Below, one piece after another: positions 1-6,203 of a DNA stretch of 6,203 nt (its first letter is position 1; each line of letters starts with the position of its first letter). The translations under genes and the position numbers were made by a program. This DNA is from Gemmatimonadota bacterium. Its GTDB lineage: Bacteria; Gemmatimonadota; Gemmatimonadetes; Palauibacterales; Palauibacteraceae. The stretch covers positions 1 to 6,203 of the forward strand of contig JAENXO010000162.1 in the NCBI GenBank assembly GCA_016649455.1, in the 5' to 3' direction. The notes below the pieces were generated by a model that did no database searches, was not told the origin of the DNA, and worked only from the letters and a program-made list of their open reading frames with translations.

Positions 1-45
1 CGTGACAGTCGATGTATGCGCGCTCAAGTTGTGCTCGTCACTCAT
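1..45 (-). CDS. actF: Start of next operon gene, probably ActF (partial, 15 codons)
   Basis: An ATG at 45-43 opens a frame that runs without a stop to the window edge and reads MSDEHNLSAHTSTVT. It overlaps the end of actE by 8 nt (ATGAGTGA, where the TGA is the actE stop), the same tight coupling seen between the genes upstream. Only a weak AGG lies about 8 nt before the ATG, so translation is probably coupled to actE. In ACIII operons the gene after actE is normally actF, an NrfD/PsrC-like multi-pass membrane protein paralogous to ActC that completes the membrane core. The visible residues are a polar N-terminal leader with no diagnostic motif, so the ActF name rests on gene order alone. A TTG at 27-25 in the same frame is a less likely start. 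Confidence 0.6.
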   Translation of the reverse strand, partial: MSDEHNLSAHTSTVT

Positions 46-613
46 TGCCGGCCTGCGTATCGTTGGACCCGGTGGGCGCGCCGCCCGCCGAGCGAGTCTG
101 CAGCTCCCGGACGTATTCGACGATCTGCCACCGGTCTTCGTGCGGAACCCGGCGATAGGGAGGCATGACGCCGCGTCCGTTGGCGATCATTCCCCAGATA
201 TAGCCGTCCGAGAGGTCATTCATAGCCCGATCCGACAGCAGGTTCAGCGTCGGCAGCGGGGGAAGGCGATTCTCGCCGACGACCGGTCCATCTCCCGCGC
301 CCTCTTCGCCGTGACACATGACGCAGTACTGCAGGAACAGCACTTCACCCCGCTCCAGGACCTCGGGGGTCGGCTGCAGCGGATTGGTGAGCAGCGTGTC
401 GGCGGCCAGGAGGTCGTAGTGCCTCGGCGCTCCGAAGAAGACGGTGCCTTCCGGCGGGGTCGTCAGCTCGGTCTCGTACGTCCGGACCGACGCGGTGCGG
501 AACATCGTCTTGAACCAGGGAACCCGCTTGACCTGATCGTCACAGCCCGCGAGAGCCACGGTCAGCCCGAGCACCAGGACCAGGGGGCGAATCCGCCGCC
601 GCGCGGGGCTCAC
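38..613 (-). CDS. actE: ActE, monohaem cytochrome c lipoprotein of Alternative Complex III
   Basis: A 191-residue periplasmic, membrane-anchored cytochrome c that is one of the electron exits of ACIII. Residues 1-24 form a lipoprotein signal: basic MSPARRRIRP, a hydrophobic core, then lipobox LAGC with the acylated cysteine at 24. Asp25-Asp26 follow; Asp at +2 favours inner-membrane retention under the E. coli rule. A single haem c motif CVMCH lies at 97-101, with Met150 in GRGVMPPY the probable distal ligand, a standard class I cytochrome c fold. The tail after about residue 172 is low-complexity and polar. The start is a GTG at 613-611 whose GTGA overlaps the actD stop by 4 nt. It is supported by a GAGGAGG ribosome site 7 nt upstream and by the complete lipoprotein signal. 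The stop is TGA. The family assignment is strong given the ActD and ActC neighbours. Confidence 0.93.
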   Translation of the reverse strand: MSPARRRIRPLVLVLGLTVALAGCDDQVKRVPWFKTMFRTASVRTYETELTTPPEGTVFFGAPRHYDLLAADTLLTNPLQPTPEVLERGEVLFLQYCVMCHGEEGAGDGPVVGENRLPPLPTLNLLSDRAMNDLSDGYIWGMIANGRGVMPPYRRVPHEDRWQIVEYVRELQTRSAGGAPTGSNDTQAGNE

Positions 614-1131
614 GCGGCCACCTCCTCGATCTCTATCGCGCCGGTGTCCTGCAGCAGCTTCTCGATTTCGCTCAAGCTCGCTCCCACATCCTGCAGATAG
701 ACCCCGAACCGGTCCACCGAGAACACCTCGCGATACCCGGCGGACAGCTGCTTCCGGGATCGGTGCGTGTGGAACAACACGCCGGCGAAGCCGAACAGAC
801 CGGTGAACAGGATCGTCATCTCGAACATGATCACGAAGAAAGCCGGCCAGGAGAGGATCGGCTTCCCCTGCGTGACCAGCGGATATGCCAGGGCGGTCAG
901 CCCGGTCAGGGCCGTCGCCGTGGTGAACCCGGTGATCCCCCCGATCAGCGCCCAGCGCCGGACCGGGCTCGACTCGATGCCCATCGCCTCCTCGAGTTCA
1001 GGAGCCGGGAAGGGCGAGAACACGTCGAAGTCGGTGTGACCCGCTTCGCGCAGGCGCTCGATCGCGGCGCGCGTGGCGCCGAGCGTGTCGTAGTGGGCGA
1101 GAATGCCGCTCATCTCAATGGCCGTGCTCAT
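610..1131 (-). CDS. actD: ActD, DUF3341 membrane subunit of Alternative Complex III
   Basis: A 173-residue protein with the DUF3341/ActD layout. A soluble N-terminal ferredoxin-like stretch (SGILAHYD, then DVFSPFP around 36-42) precedes two transmembrane helices at about 60-82 and 98-120, followed by a soluble C-terminal part. The family hallmark GKPILSWPAFFVIMFE at 89-104 sits at the start of the second helix. ActD has no cofactor; in known structures it packs against ActC and ActB, and its detailed role is unclear. The ATG at 1131-1129 overlaps the actC end by 17 nt. A second in-frame ATG (Met7, 1113-1111) lies 1 nt after the actC TGA, and family members usually begin MxGLLAxF, so Met7 may be the true start. 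Neither ATG has a good ribosome site. The stop TGA overlaps the actE GTG. Confidence 0.92.
   Translation of the reverse strand: MSTAIEMSGILAHYDTLGATRAAIERLREAGHTDFDVFSPFPAPELEEAMGIESSPVRRWALIGGITGFTTATALTGLTALAYPLVTQGKPILSWPAFFVIMFEMTILFTGLFGFAGVLFHTHRSRKQLSAGYREVFSVDRFGVYLQDVGASLSEIEKLLQDTGAIEIEEVAA
621..627 (-). promoter_or_regulatory. Strong Shine-Dalgarno site for actE, inside the 3' end of actD
   Basis: On the minus strand GAGGAGG ends 7 nt before the GTG at 613-611. It is the only consensus ribosome site among the gene junctions of this window and it decides the actE GTG start. It lies within the last codons of actD (Glu-Glu-Val region), so actE can be initiated independently as well as by coupling to actD termination. 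This suggests actE is translated more strongly than its neighbours; that is inference. Confidence 0.8.
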
Positions 1132-2461
1132 GCTCGTGTGCCAGATGCTCCTTCACCTCCGCGATGCTGATAACCGGCAGCGTCCGGGAGAACAGAAGGA
1201 ACCAGAAGAAGAACCACGCGAAGCTCCCGATCAGGATCAGGATCTCGGTCGTGCTGGGAACGTAGATCCCCCAGCCACCAGGCTCGTACTCGTGTGCGAG
1301 CGATGTGACGATGATCACGAAGCGCTCGTACCACATCCCGATGTTGACGAAGATCGTGACCGCGAACAGGGCAGCGAGGCTGTTGCGGGTCCGCTTGAAC
1401 CACAGACTCATCGGGACGACGACGTTACAGAACACCATGATCCAGAACGGTCCGGCGTAGAAACCGTAGGCCCGCCACGCGAAGCTCTCCTTCTCGATCG
1501 GATCGTTGGACCACCACGCGAGGAAGAACTCGAGCGCGTAGGCGTAACCGACGATCAGCGACGTAAACAGGAGAAGCTTCGCCATGTTGTCGAAGTGATA
1601 CTTCGTGATGTACTTCTCGAGCCCGAACGCCCAGCGCAGTGGGATCATGATCGTGATCACCATCGCGACCCCTGAGAAGATCGCTCCGGCCACGAAATAC
1701 GGGGCGAAGATCGTCGAGTGCCAGCCCGGCACGATTCCCATCGCGAAGTCCCACGACACGACGCTGTGTACGGAGAGCACGAGCGGCGTCGCGATGCCTG
1801 CGAGGTAGAGATACAGCCGGCGATAGTGGCTCCAGTCCTTCACCGAGCCCTGCCACCCGAGGGCTAAGGTGCCGTATACCTTCTTCTTCACGCCGGTGAA
1901 CTTGTCCCGCAGGACGGCTAGGTCCGGAATCAGACCGAGGTACCAGAACACGAGGCTGATCGTGAAGTAGGTGCCGATCGCGAACATGTCCCACACGAGC
2001 GGTGACCGGAAGTTCGGCCACAGCAGGCGCGTGGAAGGATATGGCACCAGGTAATAGAAGTACCACACCCGCCCGAGATGGATGAGCGGGAACAGGCCCG
2101 CTGTCATCACGGCGAAGATCGTCATCGCCTCGGCGGCGCGGTTGATCGTCGTGCGCCAGCCCGAGCGCGTGAGATAGAGAACCGCCGAGATCAGTGTGCC
2201 GCTATGCGCGATGCCGACCCAGAACACGAACGTGACGATATAGACGCCCCAGCTGACCGGGTTGTTGATCCCGGCCATCCCGATCCCGTTCTTGACCTGG
2301 ATCGCCCATGCGGTGCCGCCGGCGAGGATTCCCACGCCGCAGATCGCCAGGAGCAGGTAGTATCGCCACGAGGGCGCATAAATCGGACGACTGATGTCGT
2401 CGTTCGCCTGCTCGAGAGTGGGCAGTGCCTCCCGTGGCACTTCTATTTCCGCTGTCGCCAT
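1115..2461 (-). CDS. actC: ActC, NrfD/PsrC-like quinol-oxidising membrane subunit of ACIII
   Basis: A 448-residue integral membrane protein that carries the quinol-binding site of ACIII next to the Fe-S arm of ActB. I count ten hydrophobic helices, at roughly 32-54, 70-97, 113-135, 157-176, 219-235, 251-276, 295-316, 332-355, 362-388 and 405-426, as expected for ActC. Polar residues inside or near helices include His86 in GIAHSGT, His128 in PLIHLGR, Asp158 in VWDMF and Asp238 in VVSWDFA. Such positions are proposed in the family to serve quinol binding or proton transfer; exact equivalence is inferred. The C-terminus is His-rich (HLAHEHEHGH). The ATG at 2461 lies 32 nt after actB with a modest AGGG 4 nt upstream. 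The frame is open further upstream to 2728, but those 89 residues are Arg/Gly-rich, lie wholly over actB and show no NrfD similarity, so they are excluded. Confidence 0.95.
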   Translation of the reverse strand: MATAEIEVPREALPTLEQANDDISRPIYAPSWRYYLLLAICGVGILAGGTAWAIQVKNGIGMAGINNPVSWGVYIVTFVFWVGIAHSGTLISAVLYLTRSGWRTTINRAAEAMTIFAVMTAGLFPLIHLGRVWYFYYLVPYPSTRLLWPNFRSPLVWDMFAIGTYFTISLVFWYLGLIPDLAVLRDKFTGVKKKVYGTLALGWQGSVKDWSHYRRLYLYLAGIATPLVLSVHSVVSWDFAMGIVPGWHSTIFAPYFVAGAIFSGVAMVITIMIPLRWAFGLEKYITKYHFDNMAKLLLFTSLIVGYAYALEFFLAWWSNDPIEKESFAWRAYGFYAGPFWIMVFCNVVVPMSLWFKRTRNSLAALFAVTIFVNIGMWYERFVIIVTSLAHEYEPGGWGIYVPSTTEILILIGSFAWFFFWFLLFSRTLPVISIAEVKEHLAHEHEHGH

Positions 2462-2485
2462 CAGACCCTGTTGGTTTCTCGGTGA

Positions 2486-2504
2486 CCGGCCGCTCAGTGG
2501 CCGG
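2486..2504 (-). repeat. GC-rich inverted repeat around the actB stop codon
   Basis: CCGGCC (2486-2491) and GGCCGG (2499-2504) are perfect reverse complements separated by a 7-nt loop. On the transcript the loop contains the actB stop codon UGA (2496-2494). No U-run follows, so it is not an intrinsic terminator. It could be an RNA stem that affects ribosome termination, mRNA processing or actC translation, or it could be chance in GC-rich DNA. The pairing is observed; any function is speculative. Confidence 0.45.
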
Positions 2505-5500
2505 CTTCGGCAGCCGAGTCGTGCTCCCCGGCCGCTCCGTTGTCTTCGCCGTGCTCGTCGTGTCCCGACCGCGCCAGCCTGGCATGTGATACTCCGGCCA
2601 GGTAGGTAATCGCGGGTCGCGTGTTGAGCTCGCCCAGCATGTGGTAGGCTCGGGCCCCCTTGGAAATTTGCGACACCGCACTCTCGGGATCCTTCAGGTT
2701 CCCGAACACGATCGCCTGGGTCGGACATCCCTGCATGCAGGCGGTCTGGAAGTCACCGTCCTGTACCTGGCGTCCCTCGGCCTTCGCATCGAGTTTCGCC
2801 CGGTTGATCCGCTGCACACAGAACGTGCACTTCTCCATGACGCCGGTCTCGCGAACCGTGACGTCCGGATTCAGCTGCAGATTGAGCGGATACGGGTGCT
2901 CGTAAGTGAACCAGTTGAACCGCCGGACCTTGTACGGGCAGTTGTTGGCGCAGTAACGGGTCCCGACGCACCGGTTGTAGACCTGTGCATTCAACCCCTC
3001 CGGGCTGTGATACGCCGCGTACACCGGGCAAACGGGCTCGCACGGAGCATCTCCGCAATGCTGGCACAGCACGGGCACGTGCACGGTCTGGAAGCCGTCG
3101 TCCTCGGTGTGCTCGAAGTACCGCATGATCTGCATCCACGACATCTCACGGCCCTGGGCGGCAAGCTCTTCGCCGACGGTGGGAATATTGTTCTCTGCGT
3201 AGCAGGCAGTGACACACGCCCCGCAACCCGTGCAGGCATTGAGGTCGATCGACATTCCCCAGCGATACGGGCTGTTCGGGTCGGAGTCCCAGGCGTGCTC
3301 GAGAATCTGCCGCAGGTCCACGCGATGGCCACCGATCGCCTCGAGGGCGTCGTCCACGCGCATCAGCTCGCCGATTTCCCGGTCCAGATCGGAATCGCTT
3401 CCCTGCATGATCGCGAGCGTGCCGCGCCGTCCGACCGCCGTGATCTCAACCGGGGCTCCGGCGAACGCCAGTGCGCCGCTACGACCGTCCACCGTGCCGT
3501 CCAGCAGGTCGAGCGCGTTCACGCCGCGGCCCTGCGCGTTGCGACCGAACTGCGTGTGTCCCTGGCCGAGCGGGATCGCGATCGTGTCGGGCCGGATGCC
3601 TTTGTACAGGAATGCGGGGGCAGTCACGGATCCCACCGACGTGCGTACCTCCACGAGGTCGCCCGTCTCGAGCCCCAGCGGCTCCGCCGTGGCCGGATGA
3701 ATCTCCACCCAGGAGTTCCACACGGCCTTGGAGACCGCGTCCGGCAGTTCCTGCATCCAGGAGCGGTTCGCTCCCCGACCGTCGTAGAGCTGCGCCGTGG
3801 CGAACGTGGTGAGCGTCAGGCCTGAGACCTGCTCGGGCAATGTGAATCGATAGTTCACGGCCGCGGGCGCCAGGGTCGGCGCCGGGTCCGGTTGTTCGCG
3901 CTTACGGCGAACCGCACCAGCCTGCAGCAACTCGAACCAGAAGTCCTCGAACAGCGGAGCGTCGCCGGGAACCTCTTCCTCATAGTTGGAGCGCCAGCCC
4001 GCCTCGAGCCACGCCTTCCAATCCTCTGCCTCGAACGAGGTGCGACCGGTCGCCGCGGCGATCGACAGCAGCACGTCCTCGACTTGCCGCGTGTCGAAAA
4101 TCGGTCGCATCACCGGCTGCGCCACGGCCCAGATGTCGGGCCTGATTTCGGCGTCGCCCCACGATTCCAGTTCGTGATTGGCGGGGAGGAGCCAGTTCGA
4201 TGCGGCGGCAGTCTCATCGAGGTGAGAGCTGAGTGACACCCGGTTGGCGACCCCGGCGAACGCCTCGGCGAAGCCCAGCGCCTTCGGCAGGCCGTACACC
4301 GGATTCGCTCCGGCGACGATCACCGTTTCTACGGCACCGGACTCCATACGCTCGACCAGGTTTCGCAGCGTGGCAGCGCTGGCGGACGCACCGCGAGTCG
4401 GACCGACGCCCGGTCGAACTGTCGTCCCGATCGCGCCGCAGACCAGGTTGAGCAGCGCCACCGCGAGGTGCGCCTCCGTGGATCCGGCTCCCTGACCGGA
4501 GATGTCGGGGGGCAGCACTATCGGGTTGTTGGCGGACGCGAGTTCCTCGGCGAGGCGCTCGATCCGGACCGGCTCGACGCCCGCGAGCTCCGCCACGGCG
4601 GCCGGTGTGAAACGGGACAGGGTTCCGCCGAGCCGCGCCGCCGCGCCGCCGCCCCTCCGCCGGGCGACCTCGGAGGCGACCGCGAGCGCGACGAGACCCT
4701 CGGTGCCCGGCCGGACGGATAGCCACTCATCGGCGTTCAGGCCGGTGAGGGACAGCCGCGGTCCGATGTGCGTGAACTTGGCGTGATGTCCACCCTCGAT
4801 ATTGCGGGCATCCGCGAACCGCCCGGCGAGTTCTACGGGTGCGAGCCAGCTGCCCAGGAAATCCGCGCCGAATGAGACGATGCGGTCGGCCCGGTCGATC
4901 TCGTAGGACGGTATTCCCGGGATGCCGAATGCGATCTCATGCGCCGTGCTCAGCGCCTCGAGGCCCAGCGGCTCCCACGGAATCCACTCGGCTCCGGTCG
5001 CATCGGCCCATTGAGCATAGAACTCGGCCGCCGACCCGGTAACCGACCCGGTGAGCAGCACGGTTCGACCGGGAACGACAAATCCGGCCACCGCCGCGAT
5101 CGCTTCGTCCCAACCGGATTCGACGAATCCGCTGGAGTCGCGTCCGCGTGGGCCGGGAATCCGATCGGGATCGTACAGGTCCTGGAGTGCCGACTGCGCG
5201 AGCGCCGAGAGACGTCCGCGATTCGGGAATCGCGGGTTGCCCTCGAGCTTGATCACTCGACCGTCCCGGACGTTGGCGTACAGCCCCAGGTGCTCCGGTC
5301 CGCCGTTCTTCAGGAGGGTCGCGTACGCGACGTTCGTGCCCGGAATGATGTCCTCGGGCGGCACCAGGTACGGAATGAGCTTGTCGCCCATGTCCGGCGG
5401 TCCGCAGCTCGTGGCGGCCGCTCCTGCGCCGACCACGCCCAGGACCTTGAGGAAGTCCCGTCGGGAAGTGTCGCCGGAGGTGCCGACGTCGTTCGTCACG

Positions 5501-5550
5501 GTCGGAAGCTTGCCTCCGCCACCGTTCATATGTCTATCGCCGTTTTTCAT
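2494..5550 (-). CDS. actB: ActB, fused molybdopterin-oxidoreductase-like / four-cluster Fe-S subunit of ACIII
   Basis: A 1018-residue periplasmic subunit linking ActC to the cytochromes. The N-terminus carries a Tat signal (SRRDFLK, Arg30-Arg31, then a hydrophobic stretch) ending at Cys49 in AATSC, a possible lipidation site. Residues about 50-740 resemble catalytic subunits of the molybdopterin oxidoreductase family (DETAAASNWLLP near 442, GHTQFGRN near 660). They contain only one cysteine and no Fe-S motif, as expected for the cofactor-free B1 domain. Residues about 760-950 form the PsrB/NrfC-like B2 domain. Its cysteines are 773/776/779/783, 829/832/837/841, 861/867/871 and 908/911/938/942. 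Thr864 replaces a ligand in CVGTRYC, fitting one [3Fe-4S] plus three [4Fe-4S] clusters. The last ~25 residues are acidic and His-rich. ATG 5550 is 19 nt after actA; Met8 (5529) is an alternative start. Neither has a clear ribosome site. Both keep the Tat motif. Confidence 0.95.
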   Translation of the reverse strand: MKNGDRHMNGGGGKLPTVTNDVGTSGDTSRRDFLKVLGVVGAGAAATSCGPPDMGDKLIPYLVPPEDIIPGTNVAYATLLKNGGPEHLGLYANVRDGRVIKLEGNPRFPNRGRLSALAQSALQDLYDPDRIPGPRGRDSSGFVESGWDEAIAAVAGFVVPGRTVLLTGSVTGSAAEFYAQWADATGAEWIPWEPLGLEALSTAHEIAFGIPGIPSYEIDRADRIVSFGADFLGSWLAPVELAGRFADARNIEGGHHAKFTHIGPRLSLTGLNADEWLSVRPGTEGLVALAVASEVARRRGGGAAARLGGTLSRFTPAAVAELAGVEPVRIERLAEELASANNPIVLPPDISGQGAGSTEAHLAVALLNLVCGAIGTTVRPGVGPTRGASASAATLRNLVERMESGAVETVIVAGANPVYGLPKALGFAEAFAGVANRVSLSSHLDETAAASNWLLPANHELESWGDAEIRPDIWAVAQPVMRPIFDTRQVEDVLLSIAAATGRTSFEAEDWKAWLEAGWRSNYEEEVPGDAPLFEDFWFELLQAGAVRRKREQPDPAPTLAPAAVNYRFTLPEQVSGLTLTTFATAQLYDGRGANRSWMQELPDAVSKAVWNSWVEIHPATAEPLGLETGDLVEVRTSVGSVTAPAFLYKGIRPDTIAIPLGQGHTQFGRNAQGRGVNALDLLDGTVDGRSGALAFAGAPVEITAVGRRGTLAIMQGSDSDLDREIGELMRVDDALEAIGGHRVDLRQILEHAWDSDPNSPYRWGMSIDLNACTGCGACVTACYAENNIPTVGEELAAQGREMSWMQIMRYFEHTEDDGFQTVHVPVLCQHCGDAPCEPVCPVYAAYHSPEGLNAQVYNRCVGTRYCANNCPYKVRRFNWFTYEHPYPLNLQLNPDVTVRETGVMEKCTFCVQRINRAKLDAKAEGRQVQDGDFQTACMQGCPTQAIVFGNLKDPESAVSQISKGARAYHMLGELNTRPAITYLAGVSHARLARSGHDEHGEDNGAAGEHDSAAEAGH

Positions 5551-5569
5551 TCGCTGCCGGTGCCGGATC

Positions 5570-6203
5570 TCAATAATGACATGCGGTGCAGTCGATCGGA
5601 CCGCGACTCGACGCGTATTCCTGATCGATGGCGCGCGGGTACAATCCGTGGGGCTGACGTCCCTCTGGAGTCGGCGGCGGCGGAAACTGCTCCGTCAGCA
5701 GCCGGTCAGTGGCCACGTCCGTGTCTTCGCCTTCCGCCCAATGGCAGTCGAGACACCAGCCCATCTTGAGCGATGCGAACTTGTAGACCCGGTCCATCTC
5801 TTCGACCTTGCCGTGACACTCCTCGCACTCGACCTGCGAGCGGATGTGCGCCCGGTGCGGGAACTGCACGAAGTCAGGGGTCTTGTAGATCCGCTCCCAC
5901 TGCACGGGCTCACCCCGTTCCCAGTAACCACGCAGGCGCTGGATCGGCTCGAGCTGCATGCCCACGATCCGATGACAGCCCCAGCAGAGCTCCACGGGAG
6001 GAATCACGGCCACTACCGACGATTCGGTTCCCCCGTGGCAGTACTCGCACTGCATCGAGAGTTCCTGGGAATGGAACCGGTGGCTGAACGGGATCGGCTG
6101 TTCAGGGCCTTCCACCGCCACCATGTGTGCCGCAATCGCCTCTTCGGCCGTCTGCCCGGTCGGCGTGCGGGGTTTGATCCCCGGCGGGAGCTCCTGCTCG
6201 GCC
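5570..6203 (-). CDS. actA: ActA, pentahaem cytochrome c of Alternative Complex III (5' end outside window)
   Basis: The 3' part of a multihaem cytochrome c; 210 residues are visible and the frame stays open to the right edge. Five CXXCH haem sites are present: CEYCH (6049-6035), CWGCH (5986-5972), CEECH (5827-5813), CLDCH (5755-5741) and CTACH (5590-5576), the last followed by one Tyr and the TGA stop. Extra histidines (PFSHRFH, FPHRAH) are likely distal ligands for bis-His haems. The patterns PEQPIPFSH, CHGKVEEMD and MGWCLDCH are typical of ActA and the cytochrome c7/NrfH-like fold. The protein collects electrons from ActB on the periplasmic face. The ATG at 6124 is an internal methionine: coding continues at least 26 codons upstream with a polar, Pro/Thr-rich sequence. 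The membrane anchor usual in ActA is not seen and must lie further upstream if present. Confidence 0.92.
   Translation of the reverse strand, partial: AEQELPPGIKPRTPTGQTAEEAIAAHMVAVEGPEQPIPFSHRFHSQELSMQCEYCHGGTESSVVAVIPPVELCWGCHRIVGMQLEPIQRLRGYWERGEPVQWERIYKTPDFVQFPHRAHIRSQVECEECHGKVEEMDRVYKFASLKMGWCLDCHWAEGEDTDVATDRLLTEQFPPPPTPEGRQPHGLYPRAIDQEYASSRGPIDCTACHY

Noticed and set aside
2..700. Plus-strand open frame of 232 codons opposite actE
   Set aside because: It is antisense to actE, whose lipobox, haem motif and ribosome site are all intact. The plus-strand product has no recognisable feature.
2462..2493. Possible intrinsic terminator or internal promoter between actB and actC
   Set aside because: The stem at the actB stop has no following U-run, and the 32-nt spacer has no room for a convincing -35/-10 pair. 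Continuous transcription through the operon is more likely.
2462..2728. N-terminal extension of actC by 89 residues to an upstream start
   Set aside because: The extension is wholly within the 3' end of actB and the spacer, is Arg/Gly/Ser-rich, and is unlike NrfD-family N-termini. The ATG at 2461 has a partial ribosome site and yields a family-length protein.
2641..3825. Long plus-strand open frame of 394 codons opposite actB
   Set aside because: It lies entirely antisense to the well-supported Fe-S and molybdopterin-like coding sequence. Its product is Arg/His/Val-rich without a recognisable domain, which is the usual shadow of high-GC codon bias.
5216..5235. 9-bp inverted repeat (CCGCGATTC / GAATCGCGG) with a 2-nt centre inside actB
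   Set aside because: It is a perfect palindromic pattern that could be an operator, but it is deep in coding sequence for the conserved GNPRFPNRGR segment of ActB, so codon choice for conserved residues is the simplest explanation.
2494..5550. actB as a catalytic molybdenum enzyme (polysulfide, tetrathionate or arsenate reductase)
   Set aside because: The fused Fe-S domain, the absence of a cysteine cluster in the first half, the CVGTRYC variant and the flanking actA, actC, actD and actE genes all fit ACIII ActB and not a reductase with separate A and B subunits.

Overview
The window is one densely packed stretch of a respiratory operon, with every gene on the minus strand. Read in transcription order (right to left) it encodes most of Alternative Complex III (ACIII, the Act or MFIcc quinol:electron-acceptor oxidoreductase): ActA pentahaem cytochrome c (partial, cut by the right edge), ActB fused molybdopterin-oxidoreductase-like/iron-sulfur protein, ActC NrfD-like quinol-oxidising membrane subunit, ActD DUF3341 membrane protein and ActE monohaem cytochrome c lipoprotein. 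The first 15 codons of a sixth gene, by position ActF, lie at the left edge. The order A-B-C-D-E-(F) is the classical ACIII arrangement.

Layout: actA 6203-5570 (5' end missing), 19-nt gap, actB 5550-2494, 32-nt gap holding a GC-rich hairpin around the actB stop, actC 2461-1115, actD 1131-610 (overlaps actC by 17 nt, or starts 1 nt after it if a second ATG is used), actE 613-38 (GTG start, 4-nt overlap with actD, strong Shine-Dalgarno), actF 45-1 (8-nt overlap with actE, cut by the left edge). There is no non-coding stretch above 32 nt. I see no tRNA, rRNA, mobile element, CRISPR array, promoter or intrinsic terminator. The promoter is expected to the right of the window and the operon end to the left. 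An alternative start for actB would widen the first gap slightly.

How the genes work together (family knowledge): ActC with ActF forms the membrane core and oxidises menaquinol or ubiquinol on the periplasmic face. Electrons pass through the [3Fe-4S] and [4Fe-4S] clusters of ActB to the haems of ActA and ActE, then to a soluble cytochrome or directly to a haem-copper oxidase. Such an oxidase is often encoded just downstream of actF, outside this window. The window encodes six CXXCH haem sites (five in ActA, one in ActE) and four Fe-S cluster motifs (ActB), matching the expected cofactor set. ActB shows no Fe-S cysteine motif in its molybdopterin-like half, consistent with a domain that has lost its cofactor.

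Organism: the DNA is clearly GC-rich and the proteins point to a Gram-negative bacterium with Tat and lipoprotein export. ACIII is spread over Bacteroidota/Rhodothermota, Acidobacteriota, Gemmatimonadota, Planctomycetota, Myxococcota and others. I cannot fix the phylum from this window. The system is a known complex; I did not find a credible undescribed system, and the findings below are details within it.
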